Positions 15,269 through 22,739 of a DNA stretch of 25,598 bases are shown here, piece by piece. The notes beneath the pieces were generated by a model. That model ran no database searches. It was not told the origin of the DNA and worked only from the letters and a program-made list of their open reading frames with translations. The stretch lies in contig JAVBMB010000028.1 in assembly GCA_031552995.1 (NCBI GenBank), forward strand, positions 1-25,598. The letters are read 5' to 3'. Numbering within the stretch: the first letter of the stretch is position 1; each line of letters opens with the position of its first letter. A program made the translations under genes and the position numbers. Origin of the DNA: JAVBMB01 sp031552995. Lineage in GTDB: Bacteria; Bacillota; Clostridia; Oscillospirales; Butyricicoccaceae.

Positions 15269-17139
15269 CGGCCGTCCTCCGCCGGCGGCTCGTCGGCATA
15301 TATCTCCAGCAGCTCGGCCTCGACCTGCTCTTTAAGTATAAACAGCTCGCCGAGCCGCTCGTACTTATCGCCGCCGCACTCGGCCATCTCGCGCTCGATA
15401 TCTCCCAGCCGCCGTTCGGCGGCATCAAGCCTTCGCTGATATTCTCGGCGCAGCTTTTCGGTTGAGCGCTGCGGCGGCGCGGCGTTCTTGCGGGGCTGTG
15501 CATCGCTTTTTTTGCCCTCGGGCGGCTTGGCCTGAAGCTGCGCCAGCCTTGCCTGCTGCTGCAAATACTCCTCGTATGTGCCAATGAAATCCTCCATCCT
15601 CCCGTTCTCTACCGCCCAAATCCTGGTCGCGAACCGGTTTATGAAGTATCTGTCGTGCGAGACAAACAGCATCGTCTCGGAAAAATCGTCTATCGCGTCC
15701 TCTATCCACTCGCGCGACAGTATGTCGAGGTGGTTTGTCGGCTCGTCCAAAAACAGCGTGTTGACCTTGGAGAACATGAAAACGCACAGCTTCAGGCGGG
15801 TCTTTTCCCCGCCGGACAGCACCTCGACCGTCTTGAAAACATCCTCACCCTTGAACTCGAACGCGGCCAGTCTGTCGCGCGCCTGCTGCGTAGAGCAATT
15901 TGTCTCGTACAGCAGCGTGTCCACCAGCGTGCGGTGCGGATGCGAAAACGTGACCGACTGCGGCAGATAGCCCTTTTTCAGCCCGACGCCCTCGAATATC
16001 CTGCCGCTCATCGGGTCAAGGCGTTTCAGCAGCGTCATCAGCAGCGTTGTCTTGCCGCAGCCGTTCGGGCCAAGTATCGCGATGCGCTCTCCGCGCAGCA
16101 CGTTTGCCGAAAAATCTCTTATCAGCGGCTCGTTATAGCCTATTTTCAGCTCCTGAAGCGTAAAAACCTCCTCGCCCGAGCGCGCCGCCTCGGCAAACCG
16201 GCTGCGCATTTTGTGCTCGCGGCGGATTGTCTCTATGCGCTCGATGCGCTCGATGCGCTTTTCCATGGCAAAGGCGCGGCGCATCATCTTCTTGTCGCCA
16301 AGCCCCCAGCCCTTCATGCGCTCTACAGTGAACTCCAGGCGGGCAATTTCCTTGTCCTGTCGTTTTTTCGCCGCCTCAAGCTGCTCCATCATCTCCTGCT
16401 TTTTATCGACAAAATAGCTGTAATTGCCCGGCCATGACGTTATCGCGCCGTCATAAAGCTCCAGCGTACGCGTTGTGACCCGGTCGAGGAAATACCTGTC
16501 GTGCGACACGATGAGCACCGAGCCCTTGAAGCCGCGCAGATAGTCCTCCAGCCACTCGATAGAGCGGATGTCGAGGTGGTTCGTCGGCTCGTCCAGCAGC
16601 AGTATGTCTGTGCCGCTGAGCATGATACGCGCCAGATTGACCCGTGTTTTTTCCCCGCCCGACAGGCTGGAAAACGGCCGCCGCTGCATATCCTCGTCGA
16701 TGCGCAGCCCGTTTGTCATGCGGCGGTACATCAGGTCAAGGTCATACCCTCCGGCGGCCTCGAACGACGTCTGAAGCGCGCTGTAACGGTTCATCTCTGA
16801 TGTGTCGCCGCGCGCCATGTTCTGCTCTATCACGGCCATCTCACGGCCGATATCCTCTATATGCTCAAACGCCTGCCAAAGCACGTCGCGCACGGCGATG
16901 CCGTCGCCGTAATCGGGCAGCTGCTCGAGCATCCCAAGCCTGCGCCCGCGCGTTATAGCGACGGCTCCGCTTTCAAAGCCGATGCTCCCCGAGATTATTT
17001 TAAGCAGCGTCGTCTTTCCGCAGCCGTTGGGGCCGACGATGCTGGCGCGCTCGCCCGGTTGAAGCTCTAATGACAGCGACCGCAGCACGTGCAGGTCGCC
17101 GAAGTATTTATTCAGTCCGCTAACAGTAATATCAGGCAT
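15265..17139 (-). CDS. ABC-F family ATPase (ribosome-associated type)
   Basis: This 624-residue protein has two ABC domains and no membrane segments. Walker A GPNGCGKTT occurs at 36-44 and again near 355, signatures LSGGEKTRVNLA and LSGGEKTRLKLC precede DEPTNHLD in each half, and a charged linker of about 80 residues lies between them, as in ABC-F translation factors and antibiotic-protection proteins. The last 95 residues form a charged coiled-coil C-terminal extension like that of YdiF/Uup. Members act on the ribosome; which subgroup this is (housekeeping factor or resistance protein) cannot be told by eye. The ATG at 17139 with GAGGATG upstream was preferred over an in-frame start 14 codons earlier. 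It shares an ATGA overlap with glycerate kinase. Confidence 0.9.
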   Translation of the reverse strand: MPDITVSGLNKYFGDLHVLRSLSLELQPGERASIVGPNGCGKTTLLKIISGSIGFESGAVAITRGRRLGMLEQLPDYGDGIAVRDVLWQAFEHIEDIGREMAVIEQNMARGDTSEMNRYSALQTSFEAAGGYDLDLMYRRMTNGLRIDEDMQRRPFSSLSGGEKTRVNLARIMLSGTDILLLDEPTNHLDIRSIEWLEDYLRGFKGSVLIVSHDRYFLDRVTTRTLELYDGAITSWPGNYSYFVDKKQEMMEQLEAAKKRQDKEIARLEFTVERMKGWGLGDKKMMRRAFAMEKRIERIERIETIRREHKMRSRFAEAARSGEEVFTLQELKIGYNEPLIRDFSANVLRGERIAILGPNGCGKTTLLMTLLKRLDPMSGRIFEGVGLKKGYLPQSVTFSHPHRTLVDTLLYETNCSTQQARDRLAAFEFKGEDVFKTVEVLSGGEKTRLKLCVFMFSKVNTLFLDEPTNHLDILSREWIEDAIDDFSETMLFVSHDRYFINRFATRIWAVENGRMEDFIGTYEEYLQQQARLAQLQAKPPEGKKSDAQPRKNAAPPQRSTEKLRREYQRRLDAAERRLGDIEREMAECGGDKYERLGELFILKEQVEAELLEIYADEPPAEDGR

Positions 17140-17153
17140 GATACCATCCTCGT

Positions 17154-17181
17154 TTAATATATGCGGAGGCGAAAATAACAA
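17154..17181 (-). promoter_or_regulatory. Possible promoter of ABC-F / glycerate kinase
   Basis: On the minus strand TTGTTA (17181-17176), a 16-base spacer and TATTAA (17159-17154). The -35 box overlaps the T-tract of the upstream terminator. This leaves a leader of only about 8 bases before the ATG, which would place the GAGGATG site at the very 5' end, so the assignment is tentative. Confidence 0.3.
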
Positions 17182-17182
17182 A

Positions 17183-17202
17183 AGCCCCCCAAAAAGGAGG
17201 CT
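17183..17202 (-). terminator. Intrinsic terminator of the AI-2E family gene
   Basis: On the minus strand AGCCTCC, a TTTTT loop and GGGGGGCT form a stem followed by TTTTGTTATTTT. A second small GC stem (CGCCGC/GCGGCG, 17215-17232) lies between it and the stop codon. Confidence 0.8.
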
Positions 17203-17233
17203 TATCCCTCAGCCCGCCGCAAATACGCGGCGT

Positions 17234-18295
17234 TCAGCCGTCCAGCGAAAGCTGGTCGGGGTCATAGTCATCCTGTCGGACGACATATTGATAAGCCTCT
17301 GCGAAAATTGTTTTTACAACGGCGGCCACCGGCGTGGAAATAAGCATACCTACAGCGCCAAAAAGCTGATTGCACGCCAATAGCGCAAACATAACGGTTA
17401 TCGGGTGGATGCCTGTCACGTCGCCCTGTATTTTTGGCGCGATTATATTGCCCTCGATTTGCTGCACGACGAGCACAAAGACAAGAACGGTGACGGCAAG
17501 GCCGATTCCCCCGACGACAAGGGCGTACACAGCCTCTATTGCGCCGGCGATTATCGAGCCGAAATACGGGATAAAATCCATGACAAACGACAGCACGGCA
17601 AACAGCAGCGCATAGCGGATGCCCATGATGCTCAGGCCGATATATGTCACAACGCCCATGCCGGCCGAAATCAGCACGCGCGATTTGATATAGCGTCTTG
17701 TAAGCTCGTTGCTGGTATACATGACGCGTCTGACGCTTTTGCCCATTGTTGCGGGCAGCGTGTTGACCGCCGCGTCGACAAGCTTTTTACCGTCCAGCAT
17801 AAAATATATGATTAGTATGGCTATTACGACAAAGTCGAACATACCGGCCGAGAAGTTGACAAGCCCGCTGAGTATATAGGTAAACAGCGACGCTAAAAAG
17901 CTGTCTCCGCGCGATATAATGCTTTTCGCGGCGTCGATAGCGGTGCTGGGAAGCCCGAGGTCGGAGAGATATTGCGTGCCTTTTTCCACCAGCTCGTCAA
18001 AGCTGGCGGCATAGTCTGTGATATCCTTGACAATGCCGCTGACCTGGCTGATGACGAACGGCAGCGTGAACGACAGCAGCAGCGCCAGCACAATTAAAAA
18101 AAGCAGCAGGACAATCGCCACAGCGAATCCGTGCCGCATTTTTGTCTTTTTGGATATAAATCTGGCCATCGGGTTAAGCAGATACGCCATTATAGCGGCG
18201 CCGCAAAACATCAAAACCGTATCCCAAAAGCTGAAAACCGCGATAGAGACGGCGATTATCATTATTATCAGCACCAAAAGCTTGGTGTTTTTCAA
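17234..18295 (-). CDS. AI-2E family transporter (PerM/YdbI-like membrane protein)
   Basis: This 353-residue integral membrane protein has the AI-2E family layout: two hydrophobic segments at the N terminus, a third at about 60-85, an extracytoplasmic region at about 90-140, then a cluster of membrane segments to about 330. The later part contains the family block DFIPYFGSIIAGAIEAVYAL and GDVTGIHPITVMFALLACNQLFGAVGMLISTPVAAV. Members have been linked to export of autoinducer 2 or to ion exchange; the substrate here is unknown. The start is TTG at 18295-18293 with a strong GAGGTGAG site 6 bases upstream and no better ATG nearby. It has its own promoter and terminator. Confidence 0.88.
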   Translation of the reverse strand: MKNTKLLVLIIMIIAVSIAVFSFWDTVLMFCGAAIMAYLLNPMARFISKKTKMRHGFAVAIVLLLFLIVLALLLSFTLPFVISQVSGIVKDITDYAASFDELVEKGTQYLSDLGLPSTAIDAAKSIISRGDSFLASLFTYILSGLVNFSAGMFDFVVIAILIIYFMLDGKKLVDAAVNTLPATMGKSVRRVMYTSNELTRRYIKSRVLISAGMGVVTYIGLSIMGIRYALLFAVLSFVMDFIPYFGSIIAGAIEAVYALVVGGIGLAVTVLVFVLVVQQIEGNIIAPKIQGDVTGIHPITVMFALLACNQLFGAVGMLISTPVAAVVKTIFAEAYQYVVRQDDYDPDQLSLDG

Positions 18296-18364
18296 GCCGT
18301 CTCACCTCGTTTTGCCACGGAATCCCCCGCGAAATGGATGCCGGCACATTGCCCGGCGAGGTTA

Positions 18365-18393
18365 ATTATACCAACAGCCGGCGTCATTTTCAA
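18365..18393 (-). promoter_or_regulatory. Promoter of the AI-2E family gene
   Basis: On the minus strand TTGAAA (18393-18388), a 17-base spacer and TATAAT (18370-18365). It is divergent from the tRNA promoter. Confidence 0.75.
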
Positions 18394-18409
18394 TAGAATA
18401 GTGTAAGGT

Positions 18410-18459
18410 AAGAAAAAAATAAGTTTTTTCTTGCATTTTTACTTTCTGCGTGGTATTAT
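18410..18459 (+). promoter_or_regulatory. Promoter of tRNA-Arg with A/T-tract upstream element
   Basis: TTGCAT (18431-18436), a 17-base spacer and TATTAT (18454-18459) lie 18 bases before the tRNA. Directly upstream, AAGAAAAAA and TTTTTTCTT (18410-18418 and 18424-18432) form an inverted A-tract/T-tract that resembles the UP element of strong stable-RNA promoters. Confidence 0.7.
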
Positions 18460-18476
18460 TTACAGGCAGTCTATGC

Positions 18477-18553
18477 GCGCCCATAGCTCAGCTGGATAGA
18501 GTGTCTGGCTACGAACCAGAAGGTCGCAGGTTCGAATCCTGCTGGGCGTGCCA
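18477..18553 (+). tRNA. tRNA-Arg (anticodon ACG), CCA encoded
   Basis: A 77-base cloverleaf. The acceptor arm GCGCCCA pairs with TGGGCGT (one G-U at the first position); D-arm AGCTCAGCTGGATAGAG; anticodon stem TCTGG/CCAGA with loop CTACGAA, anticodon ACG; T-arm with GGTTCGAATCC; discriminator G and encoded CCA. The first anticodon base would be deaminated to inosine to read CGU, CGC and CGA. Confidence 0.97.
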
Positions 18554-18578
18554 CCAACGCAGCGCGTTGGATTATATT

Positions 18579-18608
18579 ACCCTTCGGCGGAAACGCCGAA
18601 GGGTTTTT
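18579..18608 (+). terminator. Intrinsic terminator of tRNA-Arg
   Basis: An 11-base perfect stem ACCCTTCGGCG / CGCCGAAGGGT capped by a GAAA loop is followed by TTTTT and then ATCTTTTT. Confidence 0.9.
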
Positions 18609-18619
18609 ATCTTTTTGCA

Positions 18620-18648
18620 TTGATTTTTCGTGATATATGTGATATATT
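18620..18648 (+). promoter_or_regulatory. Promoter of the lipoprotein gene
   Basis: TTGATT (18620-18625), a 17-base spacer and TATATT (18643-18648) lie just past the tRNA terminator. The region is very AT-rich, so other pairs are possible. Confidence 0.5.
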
Positions 18649-18665
18649 TATATAATAAATATGAA

Positions 18666-18681
18666 CAAATATTAATATTTG
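18666..18681. promoter_or_regulatory. 16-base AT-rich palindrome in the lipoprotein leader
   Basis: CAAATATTAATATTTG is a perfect palindrome between the predicted transcription start and the ribosome binding site, a position where a bound repressor would block the start of transcription. In such AT-rich DNA a chance origin is possible. Confidence 0.4.
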
Positions 18682-18701
18682 CGCGAAAGGGGGAGCCCGC
18701 A

Positions 18702-19484
18702 GTGAAAAAGAAAACTTTGCTTCTTGTTGTAATTATTTCATTGTTTCTTCTGGTTTCCTGCATAGTCAGCAATACGAAGGTAGACGTCATTATTGCTGAA
18801 AACAGCTTTGTGTATGAAGACAATAAGATAGCATATGTATTGGTAAACAATACTTTAGAGAGCTTTAATTGCTATGGTTACGGGTATCTTGAAAAAAAGA
18901 TCGGGAACCTCTGGGAGCTCGTTCCCTCGACAAGGCCGAATCCGGTTGCCTGGTGTGGAACACCCGGCCAAATAGAAGCGGGAAAGACAGCACTTACCAT
19001 ATCTTTTATGGATTATAACGGAACACTGTCTGCAGGGACGTATAGAATAGCAATCAGCTACGCACCGGTAAGCAATAATAAAGAATATACTGCCTATTCT
19101 AAAGCGTTTACGCTCGCCGGAGACTTTCCGATGTCCGCTGGATATCCGCGTCCGGCAAATATATATCTGAAGTTTAGCGATGAGGCTCTGCCTGAAAATC
19201 CGTCTGTTATCAATTACACAATAGCAAATGAATCCGGAGGTGAAGTATATATATACCCTGAAATAACGCTGATGCTGTACCAGAACTCGCAGTGGATGAG
19301 TTATTCATACGATACAGGCGCAGGCCATGACTTTACAAGCTCTGACAAAGAAATCCCCAGAAGTATAGCCGCGGAAAATATACCCGGCGGCTTTGAGAAT
19401 TGCTCTAAAATCCGGATTATCGAAAAGGTTGCCATACCACAGCGGCATGTTTTCTATATTTTTCACGAAATCAGCATAGAGTGA
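18702..19484 (+). CDS. Lipoprotein with two Ig-like (Big_14-type) halves
   Basis: This 260-residue product starts at GTG with AAAGGGGGAG 7 bases upstream; an earlier in-frame start would add 24 residues without a ribosome binding site. It has a lipoprotein signal: KKK, a hydrophobic core and the lipobox LVSC with Cys20. The mature part has two similar halves of about 110 residues. In the first, TYR-like GTYRIAISYAP near the end and the YGYGYLEKKIGNLWELVP segment resemble the bacterial Ig-like Big_14 pattern; the second half follows the same order more weakly. It should be an exported membrane-anchored protein of unknown role. The gene is clearly richer in A+T than its neighbours and lies immediately after a tRNA gene, which hints at acquisition. 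Confidence 0.75.
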   Translation: MKKKTLLLVVIISLFLLVSCIVSNTKVDVIIAENSFVYEDNKIAYVLVNNTLESFNCYGYGYLEKKIGNLWELVPSTRPNPVAWCGTPGQIEAGKTALTISFMDYNGTLSAGTYRIAISYAPVSNNKEYTAYSKAFTLAGDFPMSAGYPRPANIYLKFSDEALPENPSVINYTIANESGGEVYIYPEITLMLYQNSQWMSYSYDTGAGHDFTSSDKEIPRSIAAENIPGGFENCSKIRIIEKVAIPQRHVFYIFHEISIE

Positions 19485-19582
19485 TATTTGTTGTTCACGC
19501 CTGAAAAACCGCTTTTCGCCGTGTCCGGCAAACATCCGCACCGGTTGCCATCATGAATTGCTCGTCATATACTGCTCTTCAT

Positions 19583-19623
19583 AAACCGGACTTCCTTTTG
19601 CGCTTTTCTTCCGTGTCCGGTTT
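19583..19623. terminator. Inverted repeat between convergent units, weak terminator candidate
   Basis: Arms AAACCGGAC (19583-19591) and GTCCGGTTT (19615-19623) are perfect over 9 bases with a 23-base loop. It lies in the 248-base gap between the lipoprotein gene (+) and the convergent DUF4438 operon (-). T-tracts are poor on both sides. Nothing else coding was found in 19485-19732. Confidence 0.35.
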
Positions 19624-19732
19624 CTTATACACCCTCATGTGTTTTTCATTTCCGCCGTCTGCTTCGAGAGGGGAGCATATCACCCCGCCTGGTGGTGGTT
19701 TCACGGCAGCGCTTTTTTGTTGTCCTCATCAC

Positions 19733-20941
19733 TCAGCTCGGCACGGATCCTGCGCCCTTGCCTGCCGATCCGGCGGCGTCAAGGGCCGCGTAAATATCCC
19801 GCTCCAGGGCAAAGGCTGGTATGCCAAAGCGCAGGTAACGCGAAGCGGAAAGGGCTACCCCGTTCTGCTGGAAATGGGCATACAGGCGCACCTTGTCATC
19901 CCCCGCGTCCACGGCCAGAATGGAACTTCTGTGCGCCGGGTCCCGCGGCGTAATGATGGGATAGCCCAGCGCGGCCAATCCGTCATACAGCAGCTCATAA
20001 AGCTTTGAAATGTGCCGCCATATCTCCTCCTGCCCGATGTCCAGAATGGTTCGTATGCCGCTTCCCATTACGCAGACGCCCAGTGCGTCCACTGTCCCGC
20101 TTTCAAGCTTCCTTGCGGCCGCGGGCCGGGTAATTTCAATTTTTCCCACGCCGTCCTGAACCACAGGATTTACACAGTCTCCGTAGCTGACAAAAATCGG
20201 CTCCACCCGTTCCATCAGTTCGGGGCAAGCGTAGAGAAACGCCGAGCTGATGCCGCCCATCATCCCTTTATAGCTGGCCGCCGACAGGGCCGAAACGCCC
20301 CAGTCCTCCGGCGCAAGGGGGGCAATCCCCACACTTTGGGTCGCGTCCGCAATCAGGAAGATTCCCTTTTGGCGGCAAACCCGCCCCAGCTTGCCCAGGT
20401 CCGCCCTGTACCCGGTGGACGACTGCACATGGCTGACTGCGACGATTCTCGTATGATTGTCAATTTGTTCGATCAGGTCCTCCACGGCATGCACATAGGG
20501 CCGCGAGGGCTTTACCAGCCTGCATTCCACGCCCCGAAGCCTGGCCGCCTGAATCGCGGGCGCCACCAGAGAGGGAAAATCATTCTCAAACAGAACAATA
20601 TTGTCCCCTGGCCTGTAATCGAAGCCCAGCAGCAGCGCGTTTACGCCTTCGTTTGTGTTCTTGGTGAAGCAAATATGCTCGGCTGAGACGCCGCCCAGTA
20701 AAAGCCCGATATCCCTGCGAACCCTGTCCTGCATATCAAAAAAGCACTGCCGCCCCGGGCCGCCACGCTGCATTTCGGCAGCCGCCCGTGGCCATTGATC
20801 AAAAAACCACTCGGCCGCCCGGCGCATAAACAAAGCGCCTCCCGTGTCATACGCGGCGTCCAGGTATGCCGTTCGTTCGGCTACCGGAAATTGAGAGCGC
20901 AGCCGCTCCACCCAGGAGAGTCCGTCAGTCTTCGTTTCCAT
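19733..20941 (-). CDS. Class V aminotransferase-fold PLP enzyme
   Basis: This 402-residue fold-type I PLP enzyme of the class V group (cysteine desulfurase, isopenicillin N epimerase and related enzymes) starts with the typical TAYLDAA. FTKNTNEGVN near 92-101 binds the PLP phosphate, Asp199 and Gln202 in DATQSVG hold the cofactor, and Lys225 in SAASYKGMMGG is the Schiff-base lysine. The catalytic cysteine loop of cysteine desulfurases is not recognisable, so transamination, racemisation, elimination or epimerisation are all possible. The ATG at 20941 has AAAGGGGG 6 bases upstream; another ATG two codons earlier is too close to it. The start lies inside the end of the upstream gene (17-base overlap). 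It is the last gene of the operon. Confidence 0.85.
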   Translation of the reverse strand: METKTDGLSWVERLRSQFPVAERTAYLDAAYDTGGALFMRRAAEWFFDQWPRAAAEMQRGGPGRQCFFDMQDRVRRDIGLLLGGVSAEHICFTKNTNEGVNALLLGFDYRPGDNIVLFENDFPSLVAPAIQAARLRGVECRLVKPSRPYVHAVEDLIEQIDNHTRIVAVSHVQSSTGYRADLGKLGRVCRQKGIFLIADATQSVGIAPLAPEDWGVSALSAASYKGMMGGISSAFLYACPELMERVEPIFVSYGDCVNPVVQDGVGKIEITRPAAARKLESGTVDALGVCVMGSGIRTILDIGQEEIWRHISKLYELLYDGLAALGYPIITPRDPAHRSSILAVDAGDDKVRLYAHFQQNGVALSASRYLRFGIPAFALERDIYAALDAAGSAGKGAGSVPS

Positions 20942-21896
20942 GGGCATCCCCCTTTGCGCAGGCGCGCCAGACGAAATCCGCCGCCGCAATATCTTCCACG
21001 GCCAGCCCCTGGGCCTCAAAGACCGTGATTTCCTCATCGCCGCCTCGTCCCGGATGCATATCGCAAAAAACCTCGCCGATTTCGGCGCGGATATGCCCGG
21101 CACTCAGGACGCCCTCGGCAATGGGAATCAGCAGGTCTCCGGCCTCGTTCAGCGCCGAAATCCGGGAATCCACAAAAAAAGCGCTGCCTGCCACAAGCCC
21201 GGTATCCAGCTCGCGGGCTTCTTTTCCGCAAGCGCCCACGGCGTTGATATGGGTGCCGGGTCTGAGCCAGTCTCCCCTAAGTACCGGCACAGCGGAGGCC
21301 GTCACTGTGCAGACAATGTCCGCTTCACGGACAGCTTCTTCCCCGCTGCCGCACAATTCCACCGGCAGGCCGGTCTCCGCCTCCATATCCCGCTTAAAGC
21401 GCAGGGCGTTGTCCGGGTACGCGTCCCAGACGGTGATCCTTTTGATCTTCCTGACCAGCCGGATAGCGCGAACGTGAGACCGGGCCTGAGTCCCCGCCCC
21501 CAGCAGGCACAGTGTTTCGCTGTCCGGTCGGGCAAGCGCGTCGGTGGCGGCGGCGCTGACGGCAGCCGTGCGCACCGCGGTAATCCCCTCGGCGTCCACC
21601 AGTGCCCGCAGTGCGCCGGTTTCCCGGTCAAATACGGCCACCACCCCCTGATGTGAGGGCAGCCCCCTAAGGAAGTTGTCTTTATACACGGTTAATAGCT
21701 TCACACCGGCCACGCCGGCCTCATCCAAAGAGCCGGGCATTATGCCGATTGCGCGGCCCTCCCCCAGGCTGAACGCCGTCCTCAGCGGCTGCTCGCGTCC
21801 GTTTTGAGCCATTTGTGCCAATGTACGCCGCATCAGATCGATGCACTGGCCCATATCCAGCGCCGCTTCAACTTCACGGTTACCGATTAATCTCAT
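20925..21896 (-). CDS. Ornithine cyclodeaminase / mu-crystallin family protein
   Basis: This 323-residue protein is a member of the NAD(P)-dependent family that includes ornithine cyclodeaminase, ketimine reductase, archaeal alanine dehydrogenase and opine-type synthases. Lys66 in AGVKLLTVY, Arg109 in GITAVRTAA, the dinucleotide-binding GAGTQA at 133-138 and INAVGA...RELD at 217-231 are all present. At position 223 there is Cys where true cyclodeaminases have the catalytic Asp of GGDxPGK, so lysine or ornithine cyclisation is unlikely; an imine reductase or dehydrogenase acting with the PLP enzyme next door is a better guess. GGGGAGGGG precedes the ATG, 3 bases after the NIF3-like gene. Confidence 0.87.
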   Translation of the reverse strand: MRLIGNREVEAALDMGQCIDLMRRTLAQMAQNGREQPLRTAFSLGEGRAIGIMPGSLDEAGVAGVKLLTVYKDNFLRGLPSHQGVVAVFDRETGALRALVDAEGITAVRTAAVSAAATDALARPDSETLCLLGAGTQARSHVRAIRLVRKIKRITVWDAYPDNALRFKRDMEAETGLPVELCGSGEEAVREADIVCTVTASAVPVLRGDWLRPGTHINAVGACGKEARELDTGLVAGSAFFVDSRISALNEAGDLLIPIAEGVLSAGHIRAEIGEVFCDMHPGRGGDEEITVFEAQGLAVEDIAAADFVWRACAKGDAHGNED

Positions 21897-21899
21897 TTC

Positions 21900-22727
21900 T
21901 CACCCCTCCCCGACGATGCCTGACATCCGGGTGACCTCGACGCCCAGCTCTTCCCACCGGCGGATGATGGCGTTGATCCCCACCGAATCGCTGGCCATAT
22001 GGCCAGCGACAATCACATTGCCCACCTTCAACTCAGCGACAGCCTTTTTAACGCTTTCGGATATATGCATCACAACCAGCGTTCCCACACCGGCCTCAAA
22101 ATAGGCCCGGTGCACAGGCAGGCCGCCATCGGTGCCGCCGCTCATCATAACGGCGATTTCCCCGGCGTAGCTGTCCGGCGCGCCGACCGCGATCAGCGGA
22201 TCTGTCAGCGCCCGGGCGTACTCCGGCAGCTCTTTCAGGGCGGCTATGACATCCGTCAGGGTTGCCTGGGGATTCTTCCCGACCCCATTATCCAAATGGG
22301 CCTGAATGATGCGCTCGCCAATGAGGTCGGCGGGCTGGTGAATGCCCAGGTAAGGCATATTCAGCAGCCTGGCCGCCGAGGCGTATCTGTCATAGTTTGA
22401 CGAATGGAAGGTGGAAACAGAGCTTTCATACGCGCCCTGGATGGCGTACTGCGCCTTGTTGATAGGCACGCCCCGGCCGACCATCTGGGCGATTTGCGTT
22501 TTCAATATCTCGGCGCAGCGGGCAAAGGTCACATCCCCCACCGGATGGTGGCTGACCACGCAGTCAAAACCCAGTTGCCGCGCCAGCAGCATTTCAGCCG
22601 TCTGCATATCGACGCCGAATATTAACCGGCGTATGTTTTCCCCTGAGTGAATGATCTGGGAATCGGCGGGAATTTCTTTCAACCCCGCCAGGGCAAGCGC
22701 CTCGTTCATCAATTCTGTTGTATTCAT
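21900..22727 (-). CDS. NIF3-like dinuclear metal protein
   Basis: This 275-residue protein resembles the NIF3/YbgI/YqfO family (DUF34), whose members bind two metal ions and have no settled function. The first metal motif is VVSHHPVGD, with His60 and His61. The C-terminal motif is GHMASD at 242-247, where most members have GHxxSE; the acidic ligand is conserved in character but is Asp. The middle region SSVSTFHSSNYDR differs from the usual S(A)HTNLD motif, so this is a divergent branch. It has no PII-like insert. GGAGGG lies 5 bases before the ATG, 12 bases after the aminopeptidase gene. Its place in this operon suggests a substrate-specific metal hydrolase or metal chaperone role. Confidence 0.8.
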   Translation of the reverse strand: MNTTELMNEALALAGLKEIPADSQIIHSGENIRRLIFGVDMQTAEMLLARQLGFDCVVSHHPVGDVTFARCAEILKTQIAQMVGRGVPINKAQYAIQGAYESSVSTFHSSNYDRYASAARLLNMPYLGIHQPADLIGERIIQAHLDNGVGKNPQATLTDVIAALKELPEYARALTDPLIAVGAPDSYAGEIAVMMSGGTDGGLPVHRAYFEAGVGTLVVMHISESVKKAVAELKVGNVIVAGHMASDSVGINAIIRRWEELGVEVTRMSGIVGEG

Positions 22728-22739
22728 ATTGTCCCTCCG

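Noticed and set aside
14163..15439. Two long plus-strand open frames opposite glycerate kinase
   Set aside because: Both translate to low-complexity Ser/Pro/Ala- or Arg/His-rich sequence typical of the reverse frames of GC-rich genes; the minus-strand gene has strong family motifs.
18530..18553. Tandem att site formed by the tRNA-Arg 3' end
   Set aside because: I found no second copy of the tRNA 3' end and no integrase inside the window, so no attachment site is claimed.
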